Shown: positions 36,115-45,040 of the stretch, one piece after another
Position numbering within the stretch: the first letter of the stretch is position 1
Layout: every line of letters begins with the position of its first letter
Source of the DNA: Pigmentiphaga litoralis
Lineage (GTDB): Bacteria; Pseudomonadota; Gammaproteobacteria; Burkholderiales; Burkholderiaceae_B
Direction of reading: 5' to 3'
NCBI RefSeq assembly: GCF_014651835.1
Contig: NZ_BMXQ01000001.1
Coordinates: 1,316,801 to 1,380,800 of the forward strand
DNA length: 64,000 nt
The notes under the pieces: generated by a model
Seen by the model: the letters and a program-made list of their open reading frames with translations, nothing else
What the model was told of the DNA's origin: nothing
Database searches by the model: none
Program-made: the position numbers and the translations under genes

Positions 36115-36132
36115 CTAATTCACGCGAATTAG
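36115..36132. promoter_or_regulatory. palindrome in the TetR / BMP-importer intergenic region
   Basis: Perfect inverted repeat CTAATTC-ACGC-GAATTAG, 153 bp before the importer ATG. Part of it (CTAATTCAC) recurs at 35868-35876, 158 bp before the TetR ATG. This pairing suggests a TetR-type operator serving both genes. The rest of 35711-36285 holds the tandem palindromes annotated next and no convincing gene. Confidence 0.5.
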
Positions 36133-36148
36133 GCCGCCGATGGCTGCA

Positions 36149-36216
36149 AGCACCAACCGGTTCTCAGCACCAACCGGTTGTCAGCCCCACCGAGTTGTCA
36201 GCATCAACCCGTTGTC
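36149..36216. repeat. four tandem 17-bp palindromic repeats upstream of BMP importer
   Basis: Four head-to-tail 17-bp units begin at 36149, 36166, 36183 and 36200, the first two being AGCACCAACCGGTTCTC and AGCACCAACCGGTTGTC. Each is centred on a palindrome CAACCGGTTG, perfect in unit 2 and degenerate in the others. The array ends 69 bp before the importer start codon, a position suited to a multi-site regulator. Confidence 0.8.
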
Positions 36217-36285
36217 GACGTCAACCATCGACGGCCTTGCCCGCACCGACTCCAGGCACTCCCTCTGTCCCTTCAAGGAACCACC

Positions 36286-37347
36286 ATGTCCCGTTCGCCT
36301 GCTTCCCGTCCCGTGGCACAGACCCTCCCTTCCCTGTTCACCGCGCAGCGCCTGTTCGCCGCCGTCATCGTGGCGGCCGCAGCGGCCACGGCCTTTGCGC
36401 CGCAAGCGCGCGCCGCCGACAAGGTCGCCATGCTGCTGCCCGGATCGATCAACGATCAGAGCTGGAACGCCGCGGGCTTTGGCGCGGTGGGCAAACTGAA
36501 GGCAGCAGGCGATGACGTGGCGTTCTCGGAGAACGTGGCGCCCGCCGACCGCATCGAGGCCATGAAGGACTACGCGCGCCGCGGCTATACGTCCATCATC
36601 GGACACTCGGGCAGCTTCCTGTCGGCCGCGCAACGCGTGGGTCCGGAATTTGAAAAGGTCACGTTCATCATCGGGTCGGGCGGTGCGGGCGCGGGCAAGA
36701 ACGTGGTCTCGGTCGACTACGACAATGCGCAGATGGGCTACATGATGGGCGTGCTGGCCGCGCGTCTGTCCAAGAGCAACAAGGTCGGCTCGGTCAACGG
36801 TCTAGAAGGCCTGCCCAACGTGGTCCAGCAGGTCGGCGGCTTTCGCCAGGGCGTCAAGAGCGTCAAGCCCACGGCCGAGGTCAAGGTCATCTACATCAAG
36901 GACATGGAAGACGCCGCCATGGCCAAGGAAGCCGCGCTGGCGTTGATCTCGGGCGGCGCCGACTTCGTGTTCGGCAAGCTCAACGCCGGCCAGAACGGCA
37001 TCGTGCAGGCCGCCAAGGAAAAGAAGGTCTACACCAGCGGCCGGTCGTTCGCGCATGCCGAAATGGCGCCCGATCAGGTCGTGACGACCATCGTCGAAAA
37101 GTGGCCCGACATGTACCTGGCCGCCACGCGCGACGCATCGGCCGGCAAGCTCAAGCCGGGCCTGACCATGTACGGCTATGAAGCGGCGGGCGGCCCGGGC
37201 GCCGAACTGATGTTTGCCAAGGACACGCCGTATGGCAAGGGCGTGCCCAAGGAAGTGGTCGCCGAACTGGAAGCGATCAAGAAGAAGTTTGCGTCGGGTG
37301 CGCTCAAGCTCGACGTGAAGAAAGAAGACGCGCGCGGCGGCGTCTGA
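36286..37347 (+). CDS. BMP-family (PnrA-like) nucleoside-binding protein
   Basis: Periplasmic substrate-binding protein, 353 aa. The ATG at 36286 has AAGGAA six bases upstream and gives a signal peptide ending PQARAA near residue 45, somewhat long. The mature part starts DKVAMLLPGSINDQSWNAAG, the purine-nucleoside receptor pattern, with IIGHSGSFLSAAQRVGPEF, VSVDYDNAQMGYMMGVLAA and IYIKDMEDAAMAKEAALALI, quoted singly, further on. It heads a four-gene importer. Purine or related nucleosides are likely ligands by family knowledge; no nucleoside catabolic gene is adjacent. Confidence 0.92.
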   Translation: MSRSPASRPVAQTLPSLFTAQRLFAAVIVAAAAATAFAPQARAADKVAMLLPGSINDQSWNAAGFGAVGKLKAAGDDVAFSENVAPADRIEAMKDYARRGYTSIIGHSGSFLSAAQRVGPEFEKVTFIIGSGGAGAGKNVVSVDYDNAQMGYMMGVLAARLSKSNKVGSVNGLEGLPNVVQQVGGFRQGVKSVKPTAEVKVIYIKDMEDAAMAKEAALALISGGADFVFGKLNAGQNGIVQAAKEKKVYTSGRSFAHAEMAPDQVVTTIVEKWPDMYLAATRDASAGKLKPGLTMYGYEAAGGPGAELMFAKDTPYGKGVPKEVVAELEAIKKKFASGALKLDVKKEDARGGV

Positions 37348-37396
37348 TCTTGTGCCCGGTCCGCTTTCATCTTTCAATTACACGAGCACGCACACC

Positions 37397-38914
37397 ATGT
37401 CGACCATGCTGGAGATGCGCGGCATCTCCAAGACCTACGGCGCGGTGCGCGCCAATCGCAACATTGACCTGACCGTCCAACGGGGCGAAATCGTCGGGCT
37501 GCTGGGCGAGAACGGATCGGGCAAAAGCACGTTGATGAAGATCCTGTTCGGCATGGTGCGGCCCGACACGGGCGGCATCGTGTATCAGGGACGGGAAATG
37601 GCCGTGGGCTCGCCCAAGGGCGCGCTCGACGCCGGCATTGCCATGATCCACCAGCACTTCACGCTGGTCGAGGCGATGACCGTGACCGAAAACCTGTTGC
37701 TGGGCATGCATGGCGGGGGCGCCTGGCTGGCGCCCGCGGCCATGGCTCAACGCATTCGCGAGGCAGGTGAGCGCTATGGCCTGTCGATCGACCCGGGGGC
37801 CCGTGTCGAATCGCTCGCCCTGGGCGAAAAGCAGCGGGTCGAAATCCTGAAGGCGATCCTGCGCGGGGCCGACCTGCTGATTCTGGACGAGCCGACCTCC
37901 ATCCTGTCGCCGCCCGAGATCGCGCAACTGTTGGACTTTCTCAAGCGGTTTCGCGCCGAAGGCCGCGCCGTCATTTTCATCACCCACAAGCTGGGCGAGA
38001 TGCTGGAAGTCGCCGATCAGGTGGTGGTGCTGCGCGATGGCCAGGTCGTGGGCGCGCAGTCCACGCAGGGTGCGACACGCCAGTCGCTGGCGCGCCTGAT
38101 GGTGGGTCGCGACCCGGCGCCTGCCGCGGCGCGTGCCGAGTCTCCACCGGGCCGCGAACGCCTGCGAGTCGAAGGACTGGGCGCACGGGATGCCAGCGGC
38201 GCACAACGGCTCAAAGACGTGAGCTTCACGCTCAGGGCCGGCGAAGTCCTGGCCATTGCCGGTATCGACGGCAACGGCCAGGGTGAACTGGCCGATACGC
38301 TGGCGGGCATCACCCGCGCAAGTGGTGGCGCCCTGTTCCTGGACGGCGTGGACATTACCCGCGGCCATGCCCGTTCACGGCTGGCTGCCGGCATTGCCTA
38401 CCTGCCGGCCGACCGGTCGGGCACCAGCCTGGTCCAGGCCATGAGCCTGGAAGACAACCTGATGCTGCGCGACGCCGACCAAGCGCCCTATTCACGCGGC
38501 GGCGTGATCGATCGGGGCGCGGCGCGGCGCATTGCCAATGAACGGCTCGCGCGGTTCAACGTGCGCGCCGCGTCCTCGATGGTGGCGGCCCGCACGCTGT
38601 CGGGCGGCAACCAGCAGAAGGTCGCGCTGGCCCGCGAGATCGGCCGCGCCCCGGACATCCTGATCGCCTTTCAGCCGACCTGGGGCCTGGACCCGGACTC
38701 GACGCGCTTCGTAATCCAGCAGGTGCTGGCGCTGCGCGATGCGGGCGGCGCGGTCATCTACATTTCGTCCGAACTTGAAGAGGTGCTGGCGGTGGGCGAC
38801 CGCATCGCGGTGCTGTCCGAAGGCAGCCTGGTGGACATGCTGGACCGCAAGGATGCGGATATCGAACGACTTGGCCTGGCGCTTGCCGGCAGCGCCAGCA
38901 AGAAGGTGGCATGA
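37397..38914 (+). CDS. two-domain ABC ATPase of nucleoside importer (NupO/MglA type)
   Basis: 505-aa duplicated ATPase. Domain 1 (about 1-235) has Walker A GENGSGKST, signature LALGEKQRVEILKAIL and Walker B LLILDEPTSILSPPE. Domain 2 (about 255-505) has the degenerate loop GIDGNGQGEL, signature LSGGNQQKVALAREI and an altered Walker B FQPTWGLDP, the asymmetry normal for sugar and nucleoside importers. The ATG at 37397 matches the family (MSTMLEMRGISKTYG). It lies 49 bp after the receptor gene, and its stop overlaps the permease start. Confidence 0.93.
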   Translation: MSTMLEMRGISKTYGAVRANRNIDLTVQRGEIVGLLGENGSGKSTLMKILFGMVRPDTGGIVYQGREMAVGSPKGALDAGIAMIHQHFTLVEAMTVTENLLLGMHGGGAWLAPAAMAQRIREAGERYGLSIDPGARVESLALGEKQRVEILKAILRGADLLILDEPTSILSPPEIAQLLDFLKRFRAEGRAVIFITHKLGEMLEVADQVVVLRDGQVVGAQSTQGATRQSLARLMVGRDPAPAAARAESPPGRERLRVEGLGARDASGAQRLKDVSFTLRAGEVLAIAGIDGNGQGELADTLAGITRASGGALFLDGVDITRGHARSRLAAGIAYLPADRSGTSLVQAMSLEDNLMLRDADQAPYSRGGVIDRGAARRIANERLARFNVRAASSMVAARTLSGGNQQKVALAREIGRAPDILIAFQPTWGLDPDSTRFVIQQVLALRDAGGAVIYISSELEEVLAVGDRIAVLSEGSLVDMLDRKDADIERLGLALAGSASKKVA

Positions 38915-39987
38915 ACACACTCGCTTCTCCCTCGCCCCGCCCGCTGGGCGCGGGACGTTTCCTTGGCGCGGCGCGCCGCGCCCAGCCTTTGCTGCGCGCT
39001 GTCGCATCCATTGTGCTGGCGCTGGTCATCACCTCCATGCTGATCCTGATGGCGGGCAAGAACCCCATCGACGCCTATGGTCACATGGTCATGGGCGCCT
39101 TCGGATCCTGGGACCGGGTGGTTGTCGGTCTCAACAAAACCACGCCCTATCTGCTGTGCGCAGTCGGCATTGCGTTGTGCTTTCGCGGACAGGTCATCAA
39201 CATCGGCGCCGAGGGGCAGCTTGCGATCGGCGGTATCGGCGCCGCGGTGGTGGCGCTGACCTGGGGCACTCTGCCGGCCTGGGCCCTCATTCCGCTGTGC
39301 CTGGCGGCCGGCGCCCTGGGCGGCGCAGGGTGGGCGGGCATCGCGGCCACCATCCGCATTACGCGCGGCGTGCATGAAGTGCTGGTGACGCTCCTGATGA
39401 ATTTCGTCGCGCTGCTGATCGTGGCCGAAGTGTTGCACGGCGAGTTGGGGGAAGTCGGCGCGGGCTTTCCGCAAACCCCTTTGTTCGAAAGCGCCGCGTG
39501 GCTGCCCAAGCTGATTCCCGGCACCGATCTGCACATCGGCATTCTTCTGGCGGTGGTGGCCGCGCTGGCCGCCAGCTTCCTGCTTTGGCGAACCACGCTC
39601 GGTTTTCGCTGGCGGCTGGTGGGCGCAAGCCCCTCTGCTGCCCGATATGCAGGCGTGTCGGCGGGCCGCGCGGTGTTCGGGTTGATGGCATCCGCCGGTG
39701 CATTGGCCGGACTTGCAGGCGCCATCGAATGCCTCGGGGTGCATTACCGGCTGATTGAAGGCTTTTCGGCGGGTTTTGGTTTCAACGCCGTGGCCATCGC
39801 GCTGATGGGCGCGCTCAATCCCCTGTATGTCCTGCCGGCCGCGCTGTTCTTCGGCTTTCTTGAAACCGGCGCGCTGGCCATGCAGCGCCAGATTGGCGTG
39901 CCGTCCTCGCTGGTGCTGGTGATCCAGGGCCTGACGATGGTGTTCGTGCTGTGCGCCATCGGCCGGTCCGACGCGGAGAAGATCTGA
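38911..39987 (+). CDS. nucleoside ABC permease subunit 1 (NupP type)
   Basis: 358-aa inner-membrane permease of the BPD_transp_2 family. Its N-terminal cytoplasmic segment precedes about nine hydrophobic spans, with NIGAEGQLAIGGIGAAVVAL near residue 93 and TLGFRWRLVGASPSAARYAG near 230, both family landmarks. ATG at 38911 overlaps the ATPase stop (ATGA) and its own stop overlaps the next start (TGATG), so the two permeases and the ATPase are translationally coupled. Confidence 0.93.
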   Translation: MNTLASPSPRPLGAGRFLGAARRAQPLLRAVASIVLALVITSMLILMAGKNPIDAYGHMVMGAFGSWDRVVVGLNKTTPYLLCAVGIALCFRGQVINIGAEGQLAIGGIGAAVVALTWGTLPAWALIPLCLAAGALGGAGWAGIAATIRITRGVHEVLVTLLMNFVALLIVAEVLHGELGEVGAGFPQTPLFESAAWLPKLIPGTDLHIGILLAVVAALAASFLLWRTTLGFRWRLVGASPSAARYAGVSAGRAVFGLMASAGALAGLAGAIECLGVHYRLIEGFSAGFGFNAVAIALMGALNPLYVLPAALFFGFLETGALAMQRQIGVPSSLVLVIQGLTMVFVLCAIGRSDAEKI

Positions 39988-40913
39988 TGGACGCGCTATT
40001 CGTCACCGACTTTCTTGCAGCCTGCATCCGTATCGCCACGCCGCTGGCGCTGGCCGCCCTGGGCGGCATCCTGTCGGAGCGCAGCGGCACGTTCGCCGTG
40101 GGCCTGGAAGGACAGATGCTGACCGGCGCCTTCTTTGGCGTGATCGGCACTTTTCTGTTGGGCCACATCGGCTGGGGCCTGGTGGCCGCGGCGCTTGGCG
40201 GCATGGGCCTGGCCCTGCTGGTGGCCACCGCCACGGTCCGCTTCCATACCGAACACATGGTGACGGGCATCGCATCGAACATTCTGGCGCTGGGCCTGAC
40301 CAGCTTCATGCTGCGCGCGCTGGTCGGCCAGGGCCAGGCGCCGGTGATCCGCATCCCGACACTGCAGGCCTGGTCGGTGCCCTACCTGTCCGACCTGCCC
40401 GTGATCGGGCCCCTGCTGTTTACCCAGCCGCCGCTGACCTACTTCACGGTGCTGGCGATCGTGCCGGTGTCGGTGTTCCTGTTTCGCACGCGCGCGGGCC
40501 TCACGCTGCGGGCCGTGGGCGAGAACCCGCAGGCCGCCTTTGCGGCCGGCGCGCGGCCGGATCGGGTGCGCATGGCGGCCATCGTGGCCGGCGGCGCCTT
40601 TGCGGGACTGGCCGGCGCGGTGCTGTCCTTGCAGCAGGTGGGCACCTTTACCGACGGCATGACCAGTGGCCGCGGCTATCTGGTGCTGGCCGCGATCATC
40701 GTGGGCCGATGGATGCCGCTGGGCACCCTGGCCGCGTGCCTGGTGTTTGGCGCGGCCGAGGCACTGTCGTTGCGCGTGCAGGCCTTCAGCCTGCCCGTGT
40801 CGTCGTATGTGATCCAGATGCTGCCCTACCTGGCGGCGCTGGCCGTGCTGGCCGGCCTGGGCCGGTCGGCGCGGCTGCCGGCGGCGATCGGAAAACCGTT
40901 CCGACAGGGGTGA
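39987..40913 (+). CDS. nucleoside ABC permease subunit 2 (NupQ type)
   Basis: 308-aa partner permease. ALGGILSERSGTFAVGLEGQ near residue 23 and TRAGLTLRAVGENPQAAFAA near 160 are typical. Start at 39987 is given by the TGATG overlap with the previous gene rather than the earlier in-frame ATG at 39951. It completes the binding protein - ATPase - permease - permease set and converges on the CoA-transferase gene with only 7 bp between stops. Confidence 0.93.
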   Translation: MDALFVTDFLAACIRIATPLALAALGGILSERSGTFAVGLEGQMLTGAFFGVIGTFLLGHIGWGLVAAALGGMGLALLVATATVRFHTEHMVTGIASNILALGLTSFMLRALVGQGQAPVIRIPTLQAWSVPYLSDLPVIGPLLFTQPPLTYFTVLAIVPVSVFLFRTRAGLTLRAVGENPQAAFAAGARPDRVRMAAIVAGGAFAGLAGAVLSLQQVGTFTDGMTSGRGYLVLAAIIVGRWMPLGTLAACLVFGAAEALSLRVQAFSLPVSSYVIQMLPYLAALAVLAGLGRSARLPAAIGKPFRQG

Positions 40914-40920
40914 GGCAAGC

Positions 40921-42144
40921 TCACTTGCCCAGGCGCCGGCGCCGCTCGGCGTCATCCATCCCGAGCACTTCGGCCAGCACCTGCGCCGTGTGCTCGCCCA
41001 ATCTGGGCGGCGCGTGGCGGTATTCCACCGGCATCGCCGAGAACCGCAGCGGACTGGCCGTGACCGGCGCAGTGGTCCCGGCCGGATGGGGCATGTCGAC
41101 ACGCAGCCCGCGCGCCTTGACCTGCGGATCGTCGAACACCTGGCCGATGTCGTTGATCGGTCCACACGGCACGCCCACCGCTTCGAGCCGGGCGAGCCAG
41201 TCGTCTCGCCGGCCCTGCTGCATGATGTCGGTCAGCAGGCCGACCAGCACATCACGATTGATGACCCGCCGCCGGTTGTCGATGAAACGTTCGTCTTCGG
41301 CCAGTTCCGGCGCGCCGATGGCGCGGCAGTAGGCCCGATACTGGCTATCGTTGCCCGTCGCAACGATCAGGTGACCATCGGCCGCGGCGAACACCTGGTA
41401 GGGCACGACATTCTGGTGCGCATTGCCGGCCCGCTGCGGCGCCACCCCGCTCGTAAAGAAATTGGAGTTCTGGTTCGCCAGCAAGGCGACATGGCAATCG
41501 AGCAAGGCGATATCCAGATGCTGGCCCAGCCCGCTGCGGCTGCGTTCGGTCAAGGCGGCCAGGATGGCCACGCTGGCATACATGCCGGTGACGATGTCGG
41601 TCACGGCCACGCCAGCCTTTTGTGGACCCGCACCCGGCAGGCCGTCGCGCTCGCCAGTGATGCTCATGAGGCCGCCCATGCCCTGGATCATGAAGTCGTA
41701 CCCGGGGCGGGTGGCGTAAGGGCCGTCCTGCCCGAAGCCGGTGATCGAGCAATACACCAGTGCAGGGTTGAGCGCGCTCAACGTTGCATAGTCGAGACCG
41801 TAGCGAGCCAGCCCGCCCACCTTGAAGTTCTCGACCACGACGTCGCACTGGCAGGCCATCTCGCGCAGCACCTGCGCACCTTCCGGCGTGGCCATGTCGA
41901 TCTCGATCGACCGCTTGTTGCGGTTGGTGCTCAGGTAGTAGGCCGCCTCTGTCGTGTCCTCGCCGGCCGCATCCTTCATGTAGGGCGGACCCCAGCCACG
42001 GGTGTCGTCGCCCGCGCCGGGCCGTTCCACCTTGATCACGTCGGCGCCCAGGTCGGCCAGGTTCTGCGTGCACCAGGGCCCGGCCAGGATACGGCTCAAG
42101 TCCAGCACACGAACGCCGTCGAGCGGCGCGCGGCGGGCGGTCAT
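40921..42144 (-). CDS. CaiB/BaiF-family CoA-transferase
   Basis: Class III CoA-transferase, 407 aa, moving CoA between acids via a catalytic Asp. LDGVRVLDLSRILAGPWCTQ opens the protein after MTARRAP, then DVIKVERPGAGDDTRGWGPP, LSTNRNKRSIEIDM, and YDFMIQGMGGLMSITGERDG with the region expected to hold the catalytic Asp. ATG overlaps the stop of the upstream MaoC gene (42141-42144). It would activate the acid degraded by the neighbouring hydratase and SDR. The exact acid is unknown. Confidence 0.93.
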   Translation of the reverse strand: MTARRAPLDGVRVLDLSRILAGPWCTQNLADLGADVIKVERPGAGDDTRGWGPPYMKDAAGEDTTEAAYYLSTNRNKRSIEIDMATPEGAQVLREMACQCDVVVENFKVGGLARYGLDYATLSALNPALVYCSITGFGQDGPYATRPGYDFMIQGMGGLMSITGERDGLPGAGPQKAGVAVTDIVTGMYASVAILAALTERSRSGLGQHLDIALLDCHVALLANQNSNFFTSGVAPQRAGNAHQNVVPYQVFAAADGHLIVATGNDSQYRAYCRAIGAPELAEDERFIDNRRRVINRDVLVGLLTDIMQQGRRDDWLARLEAVGVPCGPINDIGQVFDDPQVKARGLRVDMPHPAGTTAPVTASPLRFSAMPVEYRHAPPRLGEHTAQVLAEVLGMDDAERRRRLGK

Positions 42145-43019
42145 GCGGCCTCCTGCGTGGATAGATCGAACGCCGCGGTCCCGTGGCTCAGCGCCACCAC
42201 ATCGCGTTCAGCCACCCGCGCGCGAAAGCGCACGACACCCGGCCCGTCATCCCACAGATCGAACACCAGTGTTTCGCCGGGATACACCGGCGACGAAAAA
42301 CGCGCGTCCAGCTGGCGCAGCCGGCTCGCGTCGTAGTCGCAGCGCTCGCGCACGATCGCATGCGCGGCCATGCCGAACGAGGCCAGTCCATGCAGGATGG
42401 GACGCGGATAGCCTGCCGCCTGCGCCACCGCCGGGTCCACATGCAAGGGATTGGGGTCGGCGCTCAGGCGATAGATCAATGCGGCGCGCGGTGATACCGG
42501 CAGGCTGGCCGAGGCGTCGGCGGCGCGGTCGGGCGTTGCAAGCAGCGGCGGCGCAGGGGCGTCCCCCTGGCCAAACCCGCCATCCCCGCGGCAGAAGGTG
42601 GATTGCGTCAGCGTCGCCAGGCAGACGCCGTTTGAGTTCAACACGTTGCGTTCGACAACCACAATGGCTCCCTTGTCGGCACCCTTGTCGATGACATGGG
42701 TGATGCGGCTTCGGCCCACCACCTCGCCTTCGGGTGGCAGGGGCGCGTGGATGCGCAGGCGCTGTTCGCCATGCACCAGCCGCACCCAGTCGATCCCGGC
42801 GCGCGGATCGCGCATCCAGAAGCCAGGATAGCCCAGCACCACGCTCATGGTCGGAAACGCCGCCAGGCCGTCTTCATACACATAGCGCAGTTGCCGGGTG
42901 TCTGACGGGTCCTCGCCCAGGCCGATCCCCAGGGCATACAACATGGTGTCTTTCGCCGCATACCGCTGCGGCACGTCGGGAAATTCCCAGTGTTTCAGGG
43001 TCGCGTAATCCAGGGGCAT
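42141..43019 (-). CDS. MaoC-type 2-enoyl-CoA hydratase (MFE-2 hydratase-like)
   Basis: 292-aa double hot-dog hydratase resembling the hydratase-2 domain of eukaryotic peroxisomal MFE-2 (HSD17B4). The hydratase-2 motif near residue 188 reads YRLSADPNPLHVDP, keeping the catalytic Asp and His but with Ala where Gly is usual. PRPILHGLASFGMAA and FSSPVYPGETLVFDLW follow the eukaryotic pattern closely. It would hydrate trans-2-enoyl-CoA to the (R)-3-hydroxyacyl-CoA. The gene lies 7 bp after the SDR and overlaps the CoA-transferase start. Confidence 0.9.
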   Translation of the reverse strand: MPLDYATLKHWEFPDVPQRYAAKDTMLYALGIGLGEDPSDTRQLRYVYEDGLAAFPTMSVVLGYPGFWMRDPRAGIDWVRLVHGEQRLRIHAPLPPEGEVVGRSRITHVIDKGADKGAIVVVERNVLNSNGVCLATLTQSTFCRGDGGFGQGDAPAPPLLATPDRAADASASLPVSPRAALIYRLSADPNPLHVDPAVAQAAGYPRPILHGLASFGMAAHAIVRERCDYDASRLRQLDARFSSPVYPGETLVFDLWDDGPGVVRFRARVAERDVVALSHGTAAFDLSTQEAA

Positions 43020-43026
43020 GATGGGC

Positions 43027-43941
43027 TCAGATCGGATCCCAGTCGATCACGTCCGGCGATCGTTCGAGGGCGAAGAATTGTTTGCGCATGGACGGGATTG
43101 CGACATCGGCGATCGATTCCGGCGTCCAGCCTTCGCTCAGATGCACCGACCGGATCGGCCGTGGCTGGCTGAACAGCATGATCTCGTTGGCGCGCACCGC
43201 GAACAGCTGCGCCGTCACGTCACGCGCGGCATCACTGGCCAGGTAGACGGCGAGCGGCGCGACCTTGCCGGGCTCCATCTTCTTGAGCTTTTCGACCCGT
43301 GCCCGGGCCTCGGGGGTATCCGCCGGAATCGAGCTGGTCATGCGGCTCCACGCGAACGGCGCAATGCAGTTGGACCGTACGTTGTAGCGGGACATGTCCA
43401 GCGCAATCGATTTCGACAGCGCCACCACGCCAAGTTTGGCGGCCGCGTAGTTGGCCTGGCCCAGGTTGCCGATCAGGCCCGATGTGGACGTCATGTGCAC
43501 AAACGCGCCGGACTCCTGTTCGCGAAAGAATGGCGCGGCCGCGCGGCTCACAAAGAAGGCGCCATGCAGGTGCACGTCGATCACCTGGCGCCATTCGTCT
43601 TCGTTCATCTTGTGAAAGACGCGGTCACGCAGGTTGCCGGCATTGTTGACGATGGCATCGATCCGGCCAAAGTGGTCGATCGCGGTCTGTACGATCCGGT
43701 TGGCGCCTTCCGATGACGCCACGCTGTCGGTGTTGGCCACCGCCTCGCCACCGGCCGCGCGGATCTCGGCCACCACCTGCTGCGCGGGGCCGTCCCCGCC
43801 GCCTTCCCCTGCCAGCGATACACCGATGTCGTTGACGATGACCCGCGCGCCCGATGCCGCCATCGCCAGCGCCACGCTGCGGCCGATGCCACCCCCCGCC
43901 CCCGTCACCACCACCACCTTGCCTGCAACGATATCGCTCAT
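43027..43941 (-). CDS. SDR (MFE-2 / HSD17B4 dehydrogenase-like)
   Basis: 304-aa short-chain dehydrogenase with TGAGGGIGRSVALAMA near residue 13, NNAGNLRDRVFHKMNEDEW, the catalytic segment STSGLIGNLGQANYAAAKLG and NCIAPFAWSRMTSSIP. The combination GN(L/F)GQANY-AAKLG and IAP-SRM is characteristic of the (R)-3-hydroxyacyl-CoA dehydrogenase domain of peroxisomal MFE-2. A 50-residue C-terminal extension follows the SDR fold. The ATG at 43941 is preferred (family start MSDIVAGKVVVVTG); the frame continues 19 codons upstream. First gene of the SDR-MaoC-CoA-transferase operon, divergent from a LysR gene. Confidence 0.9.
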   Translation of the reverse strand: MSDIVAGKVVVVTGAGGGIGRSVALAMAASGARVIVNDIGVSLAGEGGGDGPAQQVVAEIRAAGGEAVANTDSVASSEGANRIVQTAIDHFGRIDAIVNNAGNLRDRVFHKMNEDEWRQVIDVHLHGAFFVSRAAAPFFREQESGAFVHMTSTSGLIGNLGQANYAAAKLGVVALSKSIALDMSRYNVRSNCIAPFAWSRMTSSIPADTPEARARVEKLKKMEPGKVAPLAVYLASDAARDVTAQLFAVRANEIMLFSQPRPIRSVHLSEGWTPESIADVAIPSMRKQFFALERSPDVIDWDPI

Positions 43942-43995
43942 GGACTGCGTCTCCTGTCTGACCACGTTTTGACGCATGGTAGATTCAACGGCAGA

Positions 43996-44014
43996 CATTC
44001 AAGCATTCAAGAAT
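43996..44014. promoter_or_regulatory. candidate LysR operator between SDR operon and lysR-type gene
   Basis: Two adjacent direct copies of CATTCAAG (43996-44003, 44004-44011) lead into ATTC-AA-GAAT (44005-44014), with another AGAAT at 44016-44020. The AT-rich patch stands out in GC-rich surroundings and lies in the 102-bp divergent gap, the usual location of a LysR binding site. Confidence 0.5.
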
Positions 44015-44043
44015 AAGAATGCCCCCCTTTTGCGTGGTGGAAC

Positions 44044-44955
44044 ATGAGACATGACCTGACCGACCTGCGGCTGTTCGTGAACGTAGGCGAGACCCGGAAT
44101 CTGACCCGCGCCGCCGAGCGCACCTTCCTGTCGCTACCCGCCGCCAGCGCACGTATCAAGAACATGGAAGAAGGCTTCAAGGCCCGTCTGCTGGTGCGTC
44201 TTGCCACCGGTGTGTCGTTGACGCCGGCCGGCGAAGTGCTGCTGCACCATGCCCGCGCCATCTTCAGCCAGCTCGAATGCCTGAACGCCGACCTGCAGCC
44301 CTATACCCGCGGCGTGAAGGGCCGCCTGCGCCTGCTGGCGAACACCACCGCCACCAATTCCTTTCTGGCCGACGCCCTGTCCACCTTCCTGCCGGAACAT
44401 CCGGATGTCGATATCGAGCTGACCGAAAAATCGTCGGTCGACATCGTGCTGGCCTTGCGCGCGGGCGCGGGTGACCTGGGGATCGTCTCGGGCACCATCA
44501 GCAGCGACGGCCTGGATGTGTACCCGTTGTTCCGCGACGAACTGGCGGTGGTGACCTCGCTCACGCATCCGCTGGCGTCGGAGCCCCGCGTGCAGTTTGC
44601 CGACCTGCTCGAGCACTATCAGTTTGTCGGCATCCATCCGGACAGCGCGATCCAGACCTTCCTGGAAGACATTGCATCCGGCTTGGGCAAGCGGGTGAAC
44701 CAGCGCGTGCACGTGGGCAGCTTCGAAGCCGTGTGCCGCATGGTCGAAGCCGGCGCCGGCATCGCCATCGTGCCCCGCGCCTGCGCCGCGCGTTACAGCC
44801 GCCCGCAAGCCTTGAAGGTCGTCCCGCTCGCCGACGAGTGGGCCCTGCGCGACCGCCTGCTGTGCCGGCAGCGCGGCCGCGACCTGCCCCGCTTTGCCGA
44901 GGATTTCATCCAGCACATCATGCGGGCGACACAGGCTGATCCTTCGCCGCGTTGA
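44044..44955 (+). CDS. LysR-family regulator
   Basis: 303 aa. The helix-turn-helix region is DLRLFVNVGETRNLTRAAER followed by SLPAASARIKNME; the effector domain includes GRLRLLANTTATNSFLADAL, quoted in part, and VEAGAGIAIVPRACA near the C-terminus. It is divergent from the SDR-MaoC-CoA-transferase operon and followed, 185 bp on, by a Bug receptor gene on the same strand. It probably senses an intermediate of that pathway. Confidence 0.92.
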   Translation: MRHDLTDLRLFVNVGETRNLTRAAERTFLSLPAASARIKNMEEGFKARLLVRLATGVSLTPAGEVLLHHARAIFSQLECLNADLQPYTRGVKGRLRLLANTTATNSFLADALSTFLPEHPDVDIELTEKSSVDIVLALRAGAGDLGIVSGTISSDGLDVYPLFRDELAVVTSLTHPLASEPRVQFADLLEHYQFVGIHPDSAIQTFLEDIASGLGKRVNQRVHVGSFEAVCRMVEAGAGIAIVPRACAARYSRPQALKVVPLADEWALRDRLLCRQRGRDLPRFAEDFIQHIMRATQADPSPR

Positions 44956-45040
44956 CCTCGCAGGCGCGACCCCGACCCAGGGTCATCCCGCTGCGGGAAG
45001 ACGCGGGGGTTGGCCGCAAACGACGAGGGGCTTCCGCAGA

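Noticed and set aside
36149-36216. CRISPR array
   Set aside because: The 17-bp units are directly adjacent with no spacers, and no cas genes are present.
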